A stretch of DNA of 64,000 nt, taken from positions 1-64,000 of the forward strand of contig DASVZA010000023.1 of the NCBI GenBank assembly GCA_036391875.1, in the 5' to 3' direction. Position numbers and translations under genes: made by a program. The notes under the pieces were generated by a model. That model saw only the letters and a list, made by a program, of their open reading frames with translations. It ran no database searches and was not told the DNA's origin. This DNA is from Parasulfuritortus sp036391875. GTDB taxonomy: Bacteria; Pseudomonadota; Gammaproteobacteria; Burkholderiales; Thiobacillaceae. Positions within the stretch are counted from its first letter, which is position 1. Every line of letters starts with the position of its first letter. This document shows positions 1 to 8,124 of the stretch, one piece after another.

Positions 1-1
1 C

Positions 2-1468
2 AAGCCGGGCACGCCTGCCGTCAACAACCTGGTGGCGGCCAATCTGCTGGCCAACAACCCGAACTACACCAACACGGCGAACGGCACCGATGCGGCCGAG
101 CCGTTCCGCCTCGACCGCACCCAGGCAGCCACGGCGGACCAGAATCATGCCTATACCGCCGAAGAAGAGGCCTACGACGGCGGCGCCGCCGACCTGTTCC
201 CGAAATACACCGGCGCCGGCACTGCCGGCGGCGTCGGCGCGTTCGGCACCAAGGGCCAGGTCATGGGCTACTACGACGGCAACACCGTGACCGCGATGTG
301 GAACTACGCCCAGCGCTTCGCGATGAGCGACAACGCCTTTACCGACACCTACGGTCCGTCGACCCCCGGCGCCCTGGAAGCGGTCGCCGGCCAGACCAAC
401 GGCATGCAGATCGTCCAGAGCACGAAGAGTTCCTATTACGTCGCCGACGGCCAGGGCGGCTACACGATGATCAACGACGTCGATCCGGCCGACGACATCT
501 GCTCCAACAAGACCAACCAGGTCCGGATGGCCGGCAAGAACGTCGGCGACCTGCTCAACGCCCGCGGCATCACCTGGGGCAGCTTCATGGGCGGCTTCGA
601 TCTGGGCCAGGCCAACACCAACGGCACCAGCGGCTGCGGCCGGAGCACCTTCTCGTCGACCGTGAACCTGACGGTCACCGACTACATCCCCCACCATGCC
701 TGGTTCCAGTACTACGCCTCCACGGCCAACCCGACGCATGCGCGGCCGAGTTCCGTCGAAGCGGTCGGCCACACCTACCAGGAGGACCGCAAGACCAAGG
801 ATCCGGCCAACCACGAGTACGACATCAACGACTTCTTCGCGGCGGTCAAGGCCGACAACTTCCCGGCGGTGTCCTACCTGAAGGCCCCGGCCTACCAGGA
901 CGGCCATGCGGGCTATTCCGATCCGCTGGACGAGCAGGCCTTCGTGGCCAAGGTGGTGAACTTCCTGCAGCATCAGCCGCAATGGCGCGATACCGCGGTC
1001 ATCGTCGCCTGGGATGACTCGGATGGCTGGTACGACCACGCCTTCGCGAAAACCACCAGCGCCTCGTACGACGCCAAGGCCGACCAGCTCAACGGTCCCG
1101 GCGTCTGCGGCAGCGGCACTCAGCCGGACGGCCTCAACGGCCTGCCGGTCAACGGCCGTTGCGGCCCCGGCACGCGGATTCCGTTCCTCGTGATCTCGCC
1201 CTACGCCAAGCCCAACTACGTCAGCCATACCCCGATTTCCCAGGCCTCCATCGTCCGCTTCATCGAGGACAACTGGCTCGGTGGCGAGCGTCTGGGCGGC
1301 GGTTCGTTCGACGCGAGCTCGGGCAGCATCATGGACATGTTCGACTTCCGCAAGCATCCGGACATGAAGCCGCTGTTCATCGATCCCGAGCAGGGCACCC
1401 CGGTGACCCGCGGCCACCTGACCCGGACCGGCGACCACGACGACGATCACCGCGATCACCGCGGTTAA
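2..1468 (+). CDS. Phosphoesterase family protein (phospholipase C / acid phosphatase AcpA-like), 5' truncated
   Basis: The reading frame is open at the left window edge, so the N-terminus lies outside; about 488 codons are visible. The fragment looks like the PF04185 phosphoesterase family (phospholipase C, AcpA-type acid phosphatase), which hydrolyses phosphate mono- or diesters, usually after export. Seen: the family-typical stretch DTYGPSTPGALEAVAG early in the fragment, a later VIVAWDDSDGWYDH segment with Asp/His residues suited to metal binding, and RIPFLVISPYAKPNYVSH near the C-terminus. The protein ends in a hydrophilic Asp/His-rich tail (GDHDDDHRDHRG), which might bind metal. The exact substrate cannot be read from sequence. 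A repeat pair follows the stop codon. Confidence 0.85.
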   Translation, partial: KPGTPAVNNLVAANLLANNPNYTNTANGTDAAEPFRLDRTQAATADQNHAYTAEEEAYDGGAADLFPKYTGAGTAGGVGAFGTKGQVMGYYDGNTVTAMWNYAQRFAMSDNAFTDTYGPSTPGALEAVAGQTNGMQIVQSTKSSYYVADGQGGYTMINDVDPADDICSNKTNQVRMAGKNVGDLLNARGITWGSFMGGFDLGQANTNGTSGCGRSTFSSTVNLTVTDYIPHHAWFQYYASTANPTHARPSSVEAVGHTYQEDRKTKDPANHEYDINDFFAAVKADNFPAVSYLKAPAYQDGHAGYSDPLDEQAFVAKVVNFLQHQPQWRDTAVIVAWDDSDGWYDHAFAKTTSASYDAKADQLNGPGVCGSGTQPDGLNGLPVNGRCGPGTRIPFLVISPYAKPNYVSHTPISQASIVRFIEDNWLGGERLGGGSFDASSGSIMDMFDFRKHPDMKPLFIDPEQGTPVTRGHLTRTGDHDDDHRDHRG

Positions 1469-1479
1469 GAAAGCGCTTA

Positions 1480-1553
1480 TTCGATAGCGTCGCTCCCGCG
1501 CAGGCGGGAGCCCAGCCGAATCAATAAACTGGATTCCCGCCTACGCGGGAATG
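1480..1553. repeat. Pair of small palindromic dispersed repeats
   Basis: Two perfect 8-bp stems with 4-nt loops lie just downstream of the phosphoesterase: 1492-1499 with 1504-1511 (GCTCCCGC / GCGGGAGC) and 1533-1540 with 1545-1552 (ATTCCCGC / GCGGGAAT). This sequence type is a common small dispersed repeat of proteobacterial intergenic regions. A related copy lies at 43261-43321. In RNA these stems could act as a 3'-end or stability element; no T-tract follows. Confidence 0.6.
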
Positions 1554-1652
1554 ACGAATAGATCGGCGTTTACCCAACGGCTGGCGGACGCCTGCCCGCT
1601 CCGTTCCGAGCACGCATCCCGGCATACCGGACTGCGTGCTCGTTTTCATTCG

Positions 1653-3050
1653 ATGGTAACCAACATGTCATTTCGCCATCTGGCACTCGCTGCCGCACTG
1701 CTGCTTTGCAATCACGCATGGGCCGGCAGCCCCGCCTCGCTGCAAGTCTCCACTTCCGGCTCGGAGACGAATGCCTCCGATGCCGCATTGATCGCGACCG
1801 GCATCAATCCGCATCCGGTCAGACTCGCTCTTCCGCCGACGCGCCCCTTGTCGGCGGTCGCGCAACTTGGGCGGGAACTGTTCTTCTTCAAGCGTTTGTC
1901 GGGCTCCGGGCGGATGTCCTGCGCGAGCTGCCATAGCCCGGCGCGCGCCTTTGGCCCGACCGGCAGAGCGTCGGTGGCGCTCGGCGGTCCGGATCGGCAT
2001 ACGCCGGGCAGCCGTGCCGTGCCGTCCTTGCGCTACCTTTACCGCCAGCCGCCGTTCAGCATCGGCGTCGAGGTCGAGGGCGACAACGACCAGGTCGCCT
2101 CGCTGCAGCAGCAGGCCCAACGCGCCGCGGACCGCGTCCGGGTTTTGAAAAGCGCCCGGTCGCCCATGGCGGCGGCCGGCAATCTCGTGCCCCAGGGCGG
2201 CCTGTTCTGGGACGGCCGGGCCGATACCCTGCAACAGCAGGCCAGCGGTTCGCTGTTCAACCCGGCCGAAATGGATGCCGGCTCGGTGGCAGTCGTGGCC
2301 AGGAAATTGGAAGGTTCGAAATTCGCCGATGCGTTTCGGCGCCTGTTCGGCGCAGGCATATTCCAGGACCCGAAGCAGGCGGTGGCCGAGGCTACGTTCG
2401 CCGTCGCGCGCTTCCAGATCGAGGATCCGGGCTTCCATCCCTTCACCAGCAAGTTCGACGCCTGGCTCGCCGGCAAGGCCCGGTTCACCCCGTCGGAGGC
2501 GCGTGGCTACCTGGCGTTCAACGACCCCAAAAAAGGGAACTGCGCCGCCTGCCACCTGGACCGTCCGACGCGGGACGGGCTGCCGCCGCTGTTCACCGAT
2601 TACCAGTACGAGGCATTGGGCGTGCCGCGCAATCCGGCGATCCCCGCCAACCAGGATCCGAAATACCACGACCTGGGCATCTGCGGCCCCTTCCGGACCG
2701 ATATGCGAGATCAGGATTCGTATTGCGGCATGTTCCTGACGCCCAGCCTGCGCAACGTGGCGCAGCGGAAGGTGTTTTTCCACAACGGCGTGTTCCATTC
2801 CCTGGGCGATGTACTGGACTGGTACGTCAACCGCGATCTGCACCCCGGCCGCTTCTATGCGCGCGACGCGAGCGGCCGGGTGGACAAGTACGACGACATC
2901 CCGCTGCGCTTCAAGGGCAACGTCGACACCCGCGATGCACCATTCGACCACCATCCGGGTGACCGGCCCGCGTTGAGCCGCGCGGAAATCCGCGACGTGA
3001 TCGCCTTCCTGGGGACCTTGATCGACGGTTATCAGCGAAGCCGAAGGTAA
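1653..3050 (+). CDS. Di-heme cytochrome c peroxidase / MauG family protein
   Basis: Predicted periplasmic di-heme peroxidase-type protein. It has two CXXCH heme-attachment motifs: CASCH at residues 86-90 and CAACH at 293-297, numbered from the ATG at 1665. The N-terminus (MSFRHLALAAALLLCNHAWA) is a typical Sec signal peptide. About 460 residues exceeds classical CcpA (about 330) and fits the broader MauG/YhjA-like group. Family members reduce H2O2 or oxidise protein or small-molecule partners; the substrate is unknown here. The frame extends upstream to 1551, but that ATG sits inside a palindromic repeat, so the start is 1653 or 1665. No strong ribosome-binding site decides between them. Confidence 0.85.
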   Translation: MVTNMSFRHLALAAALLLCNHAWAGSPASLQVSTSGSETNASDAALIATGINPHPVRLALPPTRPLSAVAQLGRELFFFKRLSGSGRMSCASCHSPARAFGPTGRASVALGGPDRHTPGSRAVPSLRYLYRQPPFSIGVEVEGDNDQVASLQQQAQRAADRVRVLKSARSPMAAAGNLVPQGGLFWDGRADTLQQQASGSLFNPAEMDAGSVAVVARKLEGSKFADAFRRLFGAGIFQDPKQAVAEATFAVARFQIEDPGFHPFTSKFDAWLAGKARFTPSEARGYLAFNDPKKGNCAACHLDRPTRDGLPPLFTDYQYEALGVPRNPAIPANQDPKYHDLGICGPFRTDMRDQDSYCGMFLTPSLRNVAQRKVFFHNGVFHSLGDVLDWYVNRDLHPGRFYARDASGRVDKYDDIPLRFKGNVDTRDAPFDHHPGDRPALSRAEIRDVIAFLGTLIDGYQRSRR

Positions 3051-3102
3051 TCGGCTTGGATGCAGCTTCCACGGTCTGGGGTAAAGAGTGCGCCAACGAG
3101 TC

Positions 3103-3474
3103 TCACCAGGAAAAGCCGAAACACATTCCGCACGCATATTTCGCGCAGCTAACCCACGAAGGCGAATTGCCGCCGACGTAATGACCGTTATCGCAGATCA
3201 TTACGATGCCATAGCATGAGGTCTTCGTCTGCAAGGCGGCGCAGGTCGGGGTCGTGTTTTGGCACAACACCTTATGACCCGTCCAGCAGCATGCTCCATC
3301 ACCACAATTGCTGGTTGCGATTTGTCTTTCACCTGCTTGGCATTGGCCATTGCAGAATGGAGCGGTACCGCGCCATGTATCCGCGTTAGCAATCCCAGCC
3401 AGCAGAGCGGAAAGCGCGATTGTCACCATGGCTTTCGCCAGAAGGCATGCGAAGCGATTGTTACCGTTTTTCAT
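3103..3474 (-). CDS. Small cysteine-rich secreted protein, unknown function
   Basis: 123 residues. The ATG at 3474 is preceded by a clear AGGAGG at about 6 nt, so the longer frame starting at 3627 is not favoured. Residues 1-31 (starting MKNGNNRFACLLAKAMVTIA) form a signal peptide ending near ANA. The mature part is short and has 12 cysteines, including a CC pair, with Gly, Trp and Asn: a disulfide-stabilised extracellular or periplasmic domain is likely. I do not recognise the family. It sits alone beside a gene-poor lower-GC stretch and its codon choice is less GC-biased than its neighbours, suggesting acquisition. It is convergent with the peroxidase gene, 52 bp away. Confidence 0.75.
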   Translation of the reverse strand: MKNGNNRFACLLAKAMVTIALSALLAGIANADTWRGTAPFCNGQCQAGERQIATSNCGDGACCWTGHKVLCQNTTPTCAALQTKTSCYGIVMICDNGHYVGGNSPSWVSCAKYACGMCFGFSW

Positions 3475-4017
3475 GTGACCCTCCTCGTCGTTATCCAACT
3501 GGATCCGAGCCCAGTCATCGCCATGACCGTAGGGCGGCAAAACGCGCGTGCGTCGACCTACGATTCGATGTCGCCAGGCTTTTTGCACCGTGGGCTCTGT
3601 CGTGTCCGACGTCGCGCGAGAACACATATCGAGCCACGCAGTTACTAGTGGTCTTTGGTTAGCCTGTTTCTTATGTAACCTATTGTTTTTATAGTTCTTA
3701 GCCCGAACACTAGTTGATGAAAAACAGAAAGCAAGGACGGGTTGATTGGCGGCGAAGGGGTTTCCCTATTGGCTTGGACCGGATAGTGAGGTGGACCTTG
3801 AGTTCTGGAGGGGAGGGTGCTTGCCTGGGGACTCACATTTAGCGGAAAGAGGCTGGCGCAATCCCCACAGAACGAAATAGATGCGACGGCTTGCCGATTC
3901 CAGGCCGCCCTGGTTTGAGTGAATCGCCTGTAAAGCCCAGGCCGATGCCAGACGGTCGGCGCGGGCAATCGGTGGCTGGGCGACTGAAATGCGAATGGCC
4001 GGCTGGCGCGATGCCGG
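3475..4017. other. Gene-poor, lower-GC intergenic stretch
   Basis: No convincing gene is seen. Open frames here lack ribosome-binding sites, family resemblance and native codon use. The part from about 3640 to 3840 is clearly more AT-rich than the surroundings and contains a 7-bp inverted repeat, ACTAGTG at 3644-3650 with CACTAGT at 3708-3714. It may be a degenerate insertion remnant; no transposase fragment or target duplication could be identified. Confidence 0.4.
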
Positions 4018-4299
4018 TCAGCCGACGCGGGCGTTTTCCGGCAGGGTCACGTTCAACTCCAGGACGTCGTAGTCGCCGTGCTTCTCCAACTGCACCTTGA
4101 TCTTTTCCCGGTCGATATGGATGTACTTGGCGATTACTTCCAGCAGTTCTTCCTGCAGGGCCGGCAGGTAATCCGGCGCGCATCCGCCCCGGCCGGCGCG
4201 TTCGTGGGCCAGGATGATCTGAAGGCGCTCCTTGGCGACGGCCGCATTCTTTTTCTCGTTGCCGCGCATGTAGTCCAGCAGGGTGGTGATGATGGACAT
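4018..4299 (-). CDS. minE: Cell division topological specificity factor MinE
   Basis: 93 residues, standard MinE size. The N-terminal half contains the MinD-interacting region (AAVAKERLQIILAHERA, about residues 19-35), and the remainder the dimerising topological-specificity domain (DREKIKVQLEKHGDYDVLELNV). MinE binds membrane-bound MinD, stimulates its ATPase and drives pole-to-pole oscillation so that MinC blocks FtsZ assembly only away from midcell. It is the last gene of minC-minD-minE; its start overlaps the minD stop by one base, implying translational coupling. Confidence 0.97.
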   Translation of the reverse strand: MSIITTLLDYMRGNEKKNAAVAKERLQIILAHERAGRGGCAPDYLPALQEELLEVIAKYIHIDREKIKVQLEKHGDYDVLELNVTLPENARVG

Positions 4300-5111
4300 C
4301 AGCGGCCTCCGAACAGTCGTTTGAACAGGCTCGCCTTCTCGGCGGTCACGAAGCGCATCGGCACCTCCTCGCCCATGAAGCGCGCCACCAGGTCCTTGTA
4401 GGCCTCGGCGACATCGCTTTTGTCCAGGTGGATGGCGGGCGTGCCGGAGTTCGAGGCCTGGAGCACCGATTCCGATTCAGGAATGACGCCGAGCAGCGGG
4501 ATGCGCAGGATTTCCTGGATGTCGTCGACCGAGAGCATTTCGCCCGCGGCCACCCGGCCGGTGTTGTAGCGCGTCACCAGCAGGTGTTCCTTGACTGGTT
4601 CGAGGCCTTCGACCGCGCGCTTGGACTTGGCCGCGAGAATGCCGAGGATGCGGTCCGAGTCGCGTACCGAGGAGACTTCCGGGTTGGTCACGACGAGCGC
4701 TTCGTCGGCGTAGTACATGGCCGAGAAGGCGCCGTGCTCGATGCCGGCCGGCGAGTCGCAGACGATGCAGTCGAAGCTTTCCTTCAACTCGTCGATGATC
4801 TTGCCCACGCCGTCCAGGCTGAGCGCGTCCTTGTCCCGCGTTTGCGAGGCGGGCAGGACGAACAGGTTGTCGCAATGCTTGTCCTTGATCAGGGCGCGAT
4901 TGAGCGCGGCATCGCCGTTGATGACGTTGATGATGTCGAACACCACCCGCCGTTCGCAGCCCATGATGAGGTCCAGATTGCGCAGGCCGACGTCGAAGTC
5001 GATGACGACGGTCTTGTTGCCCCGCAAGGCTAGGCCGCTGGCGAAGCTGGCGCTGGTGGTGGTCTTGCCTACGCCGCCCTTGCCCGAAGTCACTACGATT
5101 ACTTTAGCCAC
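4299..5111 (-). CDS. minD: Septum site-determining ATPase MinD
   Basis: 270 residues, typical length. The deviant Walker A motif SGKGGVGKTTTS lies at residues 9-20, with the ParA/MinD-type FDVGLRNLDLIMGCERR stretch soon after. The C-terminus ends in the amphipathic membrane-targeting helix (EKASLFKRLFGGR). In its ATP form MinD dimerises on the inner membrane, recruits MinC and is released by MinE. It lies 45 bp after minC and overlaps minE by one base, in the usual operon. Confidence 0.98.
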   Translation of the reverse strand: MAKVIVVTSGKGGVGKTTTSASFASGLALRGNKTVVIDFDVGLRNLDLIMGCERRVVFDIINVINGDAALNRALIKDKHCDNLFVLPASQTRDKDALSLDGVGKIIDELKESFDCIVCDSPAGIEHGAFSAMYYADEALVVTNPEVSSVRDSDRILGILAAKSKRAVEGLEPVKEHLLVTRYNTGRVAAGEMLSVDDIQEILRIPLLGVIPESESVLQASNSGTPAIHLDKSDVAEAYKDLVARFMGEEVPMRFVTAEKASLFKRLFGGR

Positions 5112-5156
5112 TTGATTATCGATCCATGTAAATAAGGGGGAATTTTACACTGCCGA

Positions 5157-6002
5157 TCAGCGCATCGGCGGCAGAGGACGCAGCACCACCTGCTCGCCTT
5201 CCAGGTAGACCTGGGCCGGCTTGGCGCGCACCGCGTCGGGAATGCCGTGCTCGAATACCTGGAACACGCCGGCGATGGACACCAGTTCCGCTTCCAGGGA
5301 CAGGGTGAAGATGCGCGCGCCGGCGTTGCCGCGTGCCCCGGCCAGGGCGCGACCGCGCAGGGGGGCGTAGACGTGGATGTCGCCGTCGGCGATCAGCTCG
5401 GCCCCGGCATTGACGACGGCCAGGACGATCAGATTCGCGTCGGCGGCATAGACCCGCTGTCCGGCGCGGATCGGCTTGTCGATGACCAGCGTCGTGCGCA
5501 CCGTGCCGGCCTGGATTTCCGGGACAGGCTCGACCGTTTCCGGACTGGCCGGATCGAGGGGAAGGTCGGGGAAGGGCAGCGGCAGGCTTTCGTTGGGAGC
5601 GGCCTGCGGCGCCGTCCCGGCTTCGGAGGCGGCCGCCGCGGGCTCAGGCTCGGCCGGCTCGACCGGCGCCAGCCTGGGGCGGGGGCCGGTATCCGGGAAC
5701 AGGCCCAGCCCGGCCTGGCTTGCGGCCTGGCGCTGGGCCTCGGAGCCGCCGACGACGCCGATGAGCTGGGTGCCGAGTCCGCGCATGAACGCGGCCAGGT
5801 CGGCGAAATCGGGGATCGTCCCGTCTTCGGCGACGGCCCCGAGCCCGAGCGCCATCGGCGTCGAGGCGAAGAATGCCGGCGCCTGGGCCAGTTGGGCGGT
5901 CATCTGGCGCTTGAACAAGTCCAGGTCGGGGGTCAGGACATGGGCTATGAAAATGGGAAGATTGACGTTCTTGATCTTGAACGCGGGCGATTCTTTGGCC
6001 AT
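5157..6002 (-). CDS. minC: Septum site-determining protein MinC
   Basis: 281 residues from the ATG at 6002 (MAKESPAFKIKNVNLPIF). The frame stays open far upstream, but that extension is out of keeping with the family. The N-terminal FtsZ-inhibiting domain spans about 1-110, followed by a Pro/Ala/Glu-rich linker (about 112-170) and the C-terminal beta-helical domain, with the conserved GDIHVYAPLRGRALAGARGN stretch, that dimerises and binds MinD. The linker is longer than in E. coli MinC (about 231 aa), common in betaproteobacteria. First gene of the min operon. Confidence 0.96.
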   Translation of the reverse strand: MAKESPAFKIKNVNLPIFIAHVLTPDLDLFKRQMTAQLAQAPAFFASTPMALGLGAVAEDGTIPDFADLAAFMRGLGTQLIGVVGGSEAQRQAASQAGLGLFPDTGPRPRLAPVEPAEPEPAAAASEAGTAPQAAPNESLPLPFPDLPLDPASPETVEPVPEIQAGTVRTTLVIDKPIRAGQRVYAADANLIVLAVVNAGAELIADGDIHVYAPLRGRALAGARGNAGARIFTLSLEAELVSIAGVFQVFEHGIPDAVRAKPAQVYLEGEQVVLRPLPPMR

Positions 6003-6446
6003 GGGTCTGTGACGGCTGGACGTGATAGGGAAAATAAAAAAGGCGAGGGCCAGACAGCCTGCGCGGCCCCGATTTTGGCAGGGCTGCCGGCAAAATAGAA
6101 GCGCAATAGGCATCGCGCATGCGTCCGCCGCTATCAATATGGGTGGCCCGCCTCGTCGGCAGGACCTGATCGCTGTGGGCGAAGGGGTTGAAACCGCAGC
6201 ATTTTCCTGTCGCTGAGCCCGTCCCAGGCCGGGATTCCCCGGATGAACTCGCGCCATCGATGGCCTTGCCGCCGGCCGCCGCGCGTCCGGGCCGGCGGCA
6301 TTCCCGGCAGGGGCTGCAAAATATTCGCAGCCGATCTTCAAATGCTGCGGAACTATATCCCCGTATTCGGGGGTCTCTGACAAGGCCCGTCCGGCGGACT
6401 GCCGGGCGCCACCTTTTCGGCTGAAATCCGCACGTCCATAGGTACA
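6003..6446. other. Structured intergenic region upstream of minC
   Basis: About 440 bp between the divergent minC and yjbQ-like genes, with no credible protein gene. It holds the nested inverted repeats described at 6194-6350. A T-rich run as read on the minus strand (complement of 6028-6040) lies close to minC. A weak minus-strand promoter-like pair is present: TTGTCA (complement of 6378-6383) and TATAGT (complement of 6352-6357) with a long 20-nt spacer. These could be the min promoter and leader, or belong to an RNA gene. Confidence 0.45.
6194..6350. ncRNA. Candidate structured RNA (nested stems), strand unresolved
   Basis: Three nested complementary segments: a perfect 11-bp closing stem (CCGCAGCATTT 6194-6204 with AAATGCTGCGG 6340-6350), a 7-bp middle stem (6228-6234 with 6302-6308) and a perfect 11-bp apical stem (6267-6277 with 6290-6300). 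A small hairpin (GGCTGC / GCAGCC, about 6313-6333) sits on the 3' side of the bulge when read on the plus strand. The rod of about 157 nt with a closing stem and central bubble is reminiscent of 6S RNA. That is a shape argument only, not a sequence match; a minC leader structure is the main alternative. Confidence 0.35.
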
Positions 6447-6448
6447 AT
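6443..6448 (+). promoter_or_regulatory. Possible -10 box (TACAAT) for the yjbQ-like gene
   Basis: TACAAT overlaps the first candidate ATG (6447) and lies 8 bp before the second (6456). If used, transcription would begin near 6455 and give a leaderless mRNA starting at the second ATG. No good -35 match is seen, so this is tentative. Confidence 0.25.
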
Positions 6449-6875
6449 GCCGCCCATGCAGCAGAGACAAACCCAATTCGAGATCCGCAGCCGGGGCAAG
6501 GGACTGTACGACTTCACCGGCGACGTCGCGCGCTGGGTGGCCGGCAGCGGCATCCGCGACGGCCTGCTGACCCTGTTCGTGCGCCATACCTCGGCCAGCC
6601 TGGTGATCCAGGAGAACGCCGACCCGGACGTGCAGCGCGACCTGGAGGCCTTCCTGGCCCGCCTGGTGCCGGAACACGACCCGCTCTACAGCCACACCCT
6701 GGAAGGGCCGGACGACATGCCGGCCCACATCCGTGCGGCGCTGACCCAGAGCCAGCTGTCCATTCCGGTGTCGGGCGGTGTGCCGGCGCTGGGCACCTGG
6801 CAGGGCATCTATCTTTTCGAACACCGCCGGGCCGGGCATGCCCGCCAGGTGGTCGGCCACCTGATCGGCGAATGA
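6447..6875 (+). CDS. YjbQ family protein (UPF0047, secondary thiamine-phosphate synthase type)
   Basis: 142 residues, normal for the family. Conserved stretches: FVRHTSASLVIQENADPDVQ with the family's His and Asn, HIRAALTQSQLSIPV, and a C-terminal GTWQGIYLFEHR. YjbQ proteins are small trimers with a weak thiamine-phosphate-synthase-like activity in E. coli; the physiological role is unsettled. The start is either 6447 or the in-frame ATG at 6456, and neither has a good ribosome-binding site. It ends 4 bp before the Lol permease gene, suggesting co-transcription. Confidence 0.88.
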   Translation: MPPMQQRQTQFEIRSRGKGLYDFTGDVARWVAGSGIRDGLLTLFVRHTSASLVIQENADPDVQRDLEAFLARLVPEHDPLYSHTLEGPDDMPAHIRAALTQSQLSIPVSGGVPALGTWQGIYLFEHRRAGHARQVVGHLIGE

Positions 6876-6879
6876 CATC

Positions 6880-8124
6880 TTGAAACCCTACGAACTCTGG
6901 ATCGGCCTGCGCTATACCCGGGCCAAGCGGCGCAATCATTTCATCTCGTTCATCTCCGGCGTATCGATGGCCGGCATCGCCCTCGGCGTGATGGCGTTGA
7001 TCGTGGTGCTGTCGGTGATGAACGGCTTCCAGGACGAACTGCGCAACCGGATCCTTGGCGTCGCGGCGCACATGGAGATCACCGGCCCCAACGACCGCCT
7101 CGAGGACTGGCAAAGCCTGGCCGCGCAGGTGGTCAGGAATCGGGAGGTGAAGGGCTATGCACCTTACGTTTCCGGCCAGGGCCTGCTGACCATGGGCGAG
7201 AACACCAAGGGCGCGATGATCCGCGGCATCCTGCCCGGGCAGGAGGACCAGGTGACCGACATCGACCGGCACATGAAGGCCGGCCGGCTGAGCGACCTCA
7301 AGCCGGGCGGCTTCGGCATCGTCCTGGGCCGCGACCTGGCCCGCAGCCTGGGCGTCGGCGTCGGCGACAAGGTGACGGTGATCGTGCCCCAGGGCGTGGT
7401 CACGCCGGCCGGCATGCTGCCCCGGCTGAAGCAGTTCACGGTGGTGGGCATCTTCGCCGCCGGCATGTACGAATACGACTCCGGCCTGGCCCTGATGGAC
7501 ATCGACGACGCCGCCAAGCTGTACCGCCTGGGCGACGCGGTGTCCGGCCTGCGCCTCAAGCTGGCCGACATGGAGCGGGCGCCCTGGGTGACCCAGGAGA
7601 TGGCGCGCACCCTGCAGGGCGACTACTACATCACCGACTGGACCATGAGCCACGAGAACTTCTTCCGCGCGGTGCGGATCGAGAAGCGGATGATGTTCCT
7701 GATCCTGCTCCTGATCGTCGCCGTGGCCGCCTTCAACATCATCTCGACCCTGGTCATGGCGGTCACCGACAAGCAGCCGGACATCGCCATCCTGCGTACC
7801 CTGGGCGCCAGCCCGGGCAGCATCATGAAGATATTCATGGTCCAGGGCAGCCTGATCGGGGTCATCGGCACCGCAACCGGCGTGGTGCTGGGCGTCATTC
7901 TGGCGCTCAACGTGGAGACGGTGGTGCCGATCCTCGAGCGCCTGTTCCACGTCGACCTGTTCCCGGCCGACGTCTATTACATCTCCGAGCTGCCGTCCAA
8001 GCTGGTCGCATCGGACGTGGTCACCATCGCCGGCGTGGCCCTGGTGCTGGCCTTCCTGGCCACCTTGTATCCGAGCTGGCGCGCTTCGCGCGTGCAGCCG
8101 GCGGAGGCGCTGCGCTATGAGTGA
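6880..8124 (+). CDS. lolC: Lipoprotein-releasing ABC transporter permease (LolC/LolE family)
   Basis: 414 residues from a TTG start (MKPYELWIGLRYTRAKRRNH, the standard family N-terminus). One transmembrane helix lies at about 24-46, followed by a large periplasmic MacB-type core domain and three C-terminal helices of the FtsX permease domain. Together with LolD it extracts mature lipoproteins from the inner membrane and hands them to LolA. Only one permease gene is adjacent, so the transporter may be a homodimeric LolF-type rather than LolC/LolE; the symbol is by family. It overlaps lolD by 8 bp. Confidence 0.92.
   Translation: MKPYELWIGLRYTRAKRRNHFISFISGVSMAGIALGVMALIVVLSVMNGFQDELRNRILGVAAHMEITGPNDRLEDWQSLAAQVVRNREVKGYAPYVSGQGLLTMGENTKGAMIRGILPGQEDQVTDIDRHMKAGRLSDLKPGGFGIVLGRDLARSLGVGVGDKVTVIVPQGVVTPAGMLPRLKQFTVVGIFAAGMYEYDSGLALMDIDDAAKLYRLGDAVSGLRLKLADMERAPWVTQEMARTLQGDYYITDWTMSHENFFRAVRIEKRMMFLILLLIVAVAAFNIISTLVMAVTDKQPDIAILRTLGASPGSIMKIFMVQGSLIGVIGTATGVVLGVILALNVETVVPILERLFHVDLFPADVYYISELPSKLVASDVVTIAGVALVLAFLATLYPSWRASRVQPAEALRYE

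Noticed and set aside
1551..1652. N-terminal extension of the di-heme peroxidase
   Set aside because: The ATG at 1551 is part of a palindromic repeat, and the added residues would precede and spoil the signal peptide.
3645..3968. A 107-codon minus-strand gene
   Set aside because: No ribosome-binding site, no family resemblance and residue composition typical of random translation.
5157..6878. MinC extended to 573 residues, or fused to an upstream domain
   Set aside because: The extension reads antisense to the yjbQ-like gene and intergenic DNA; the normal MinC start is at 6002.
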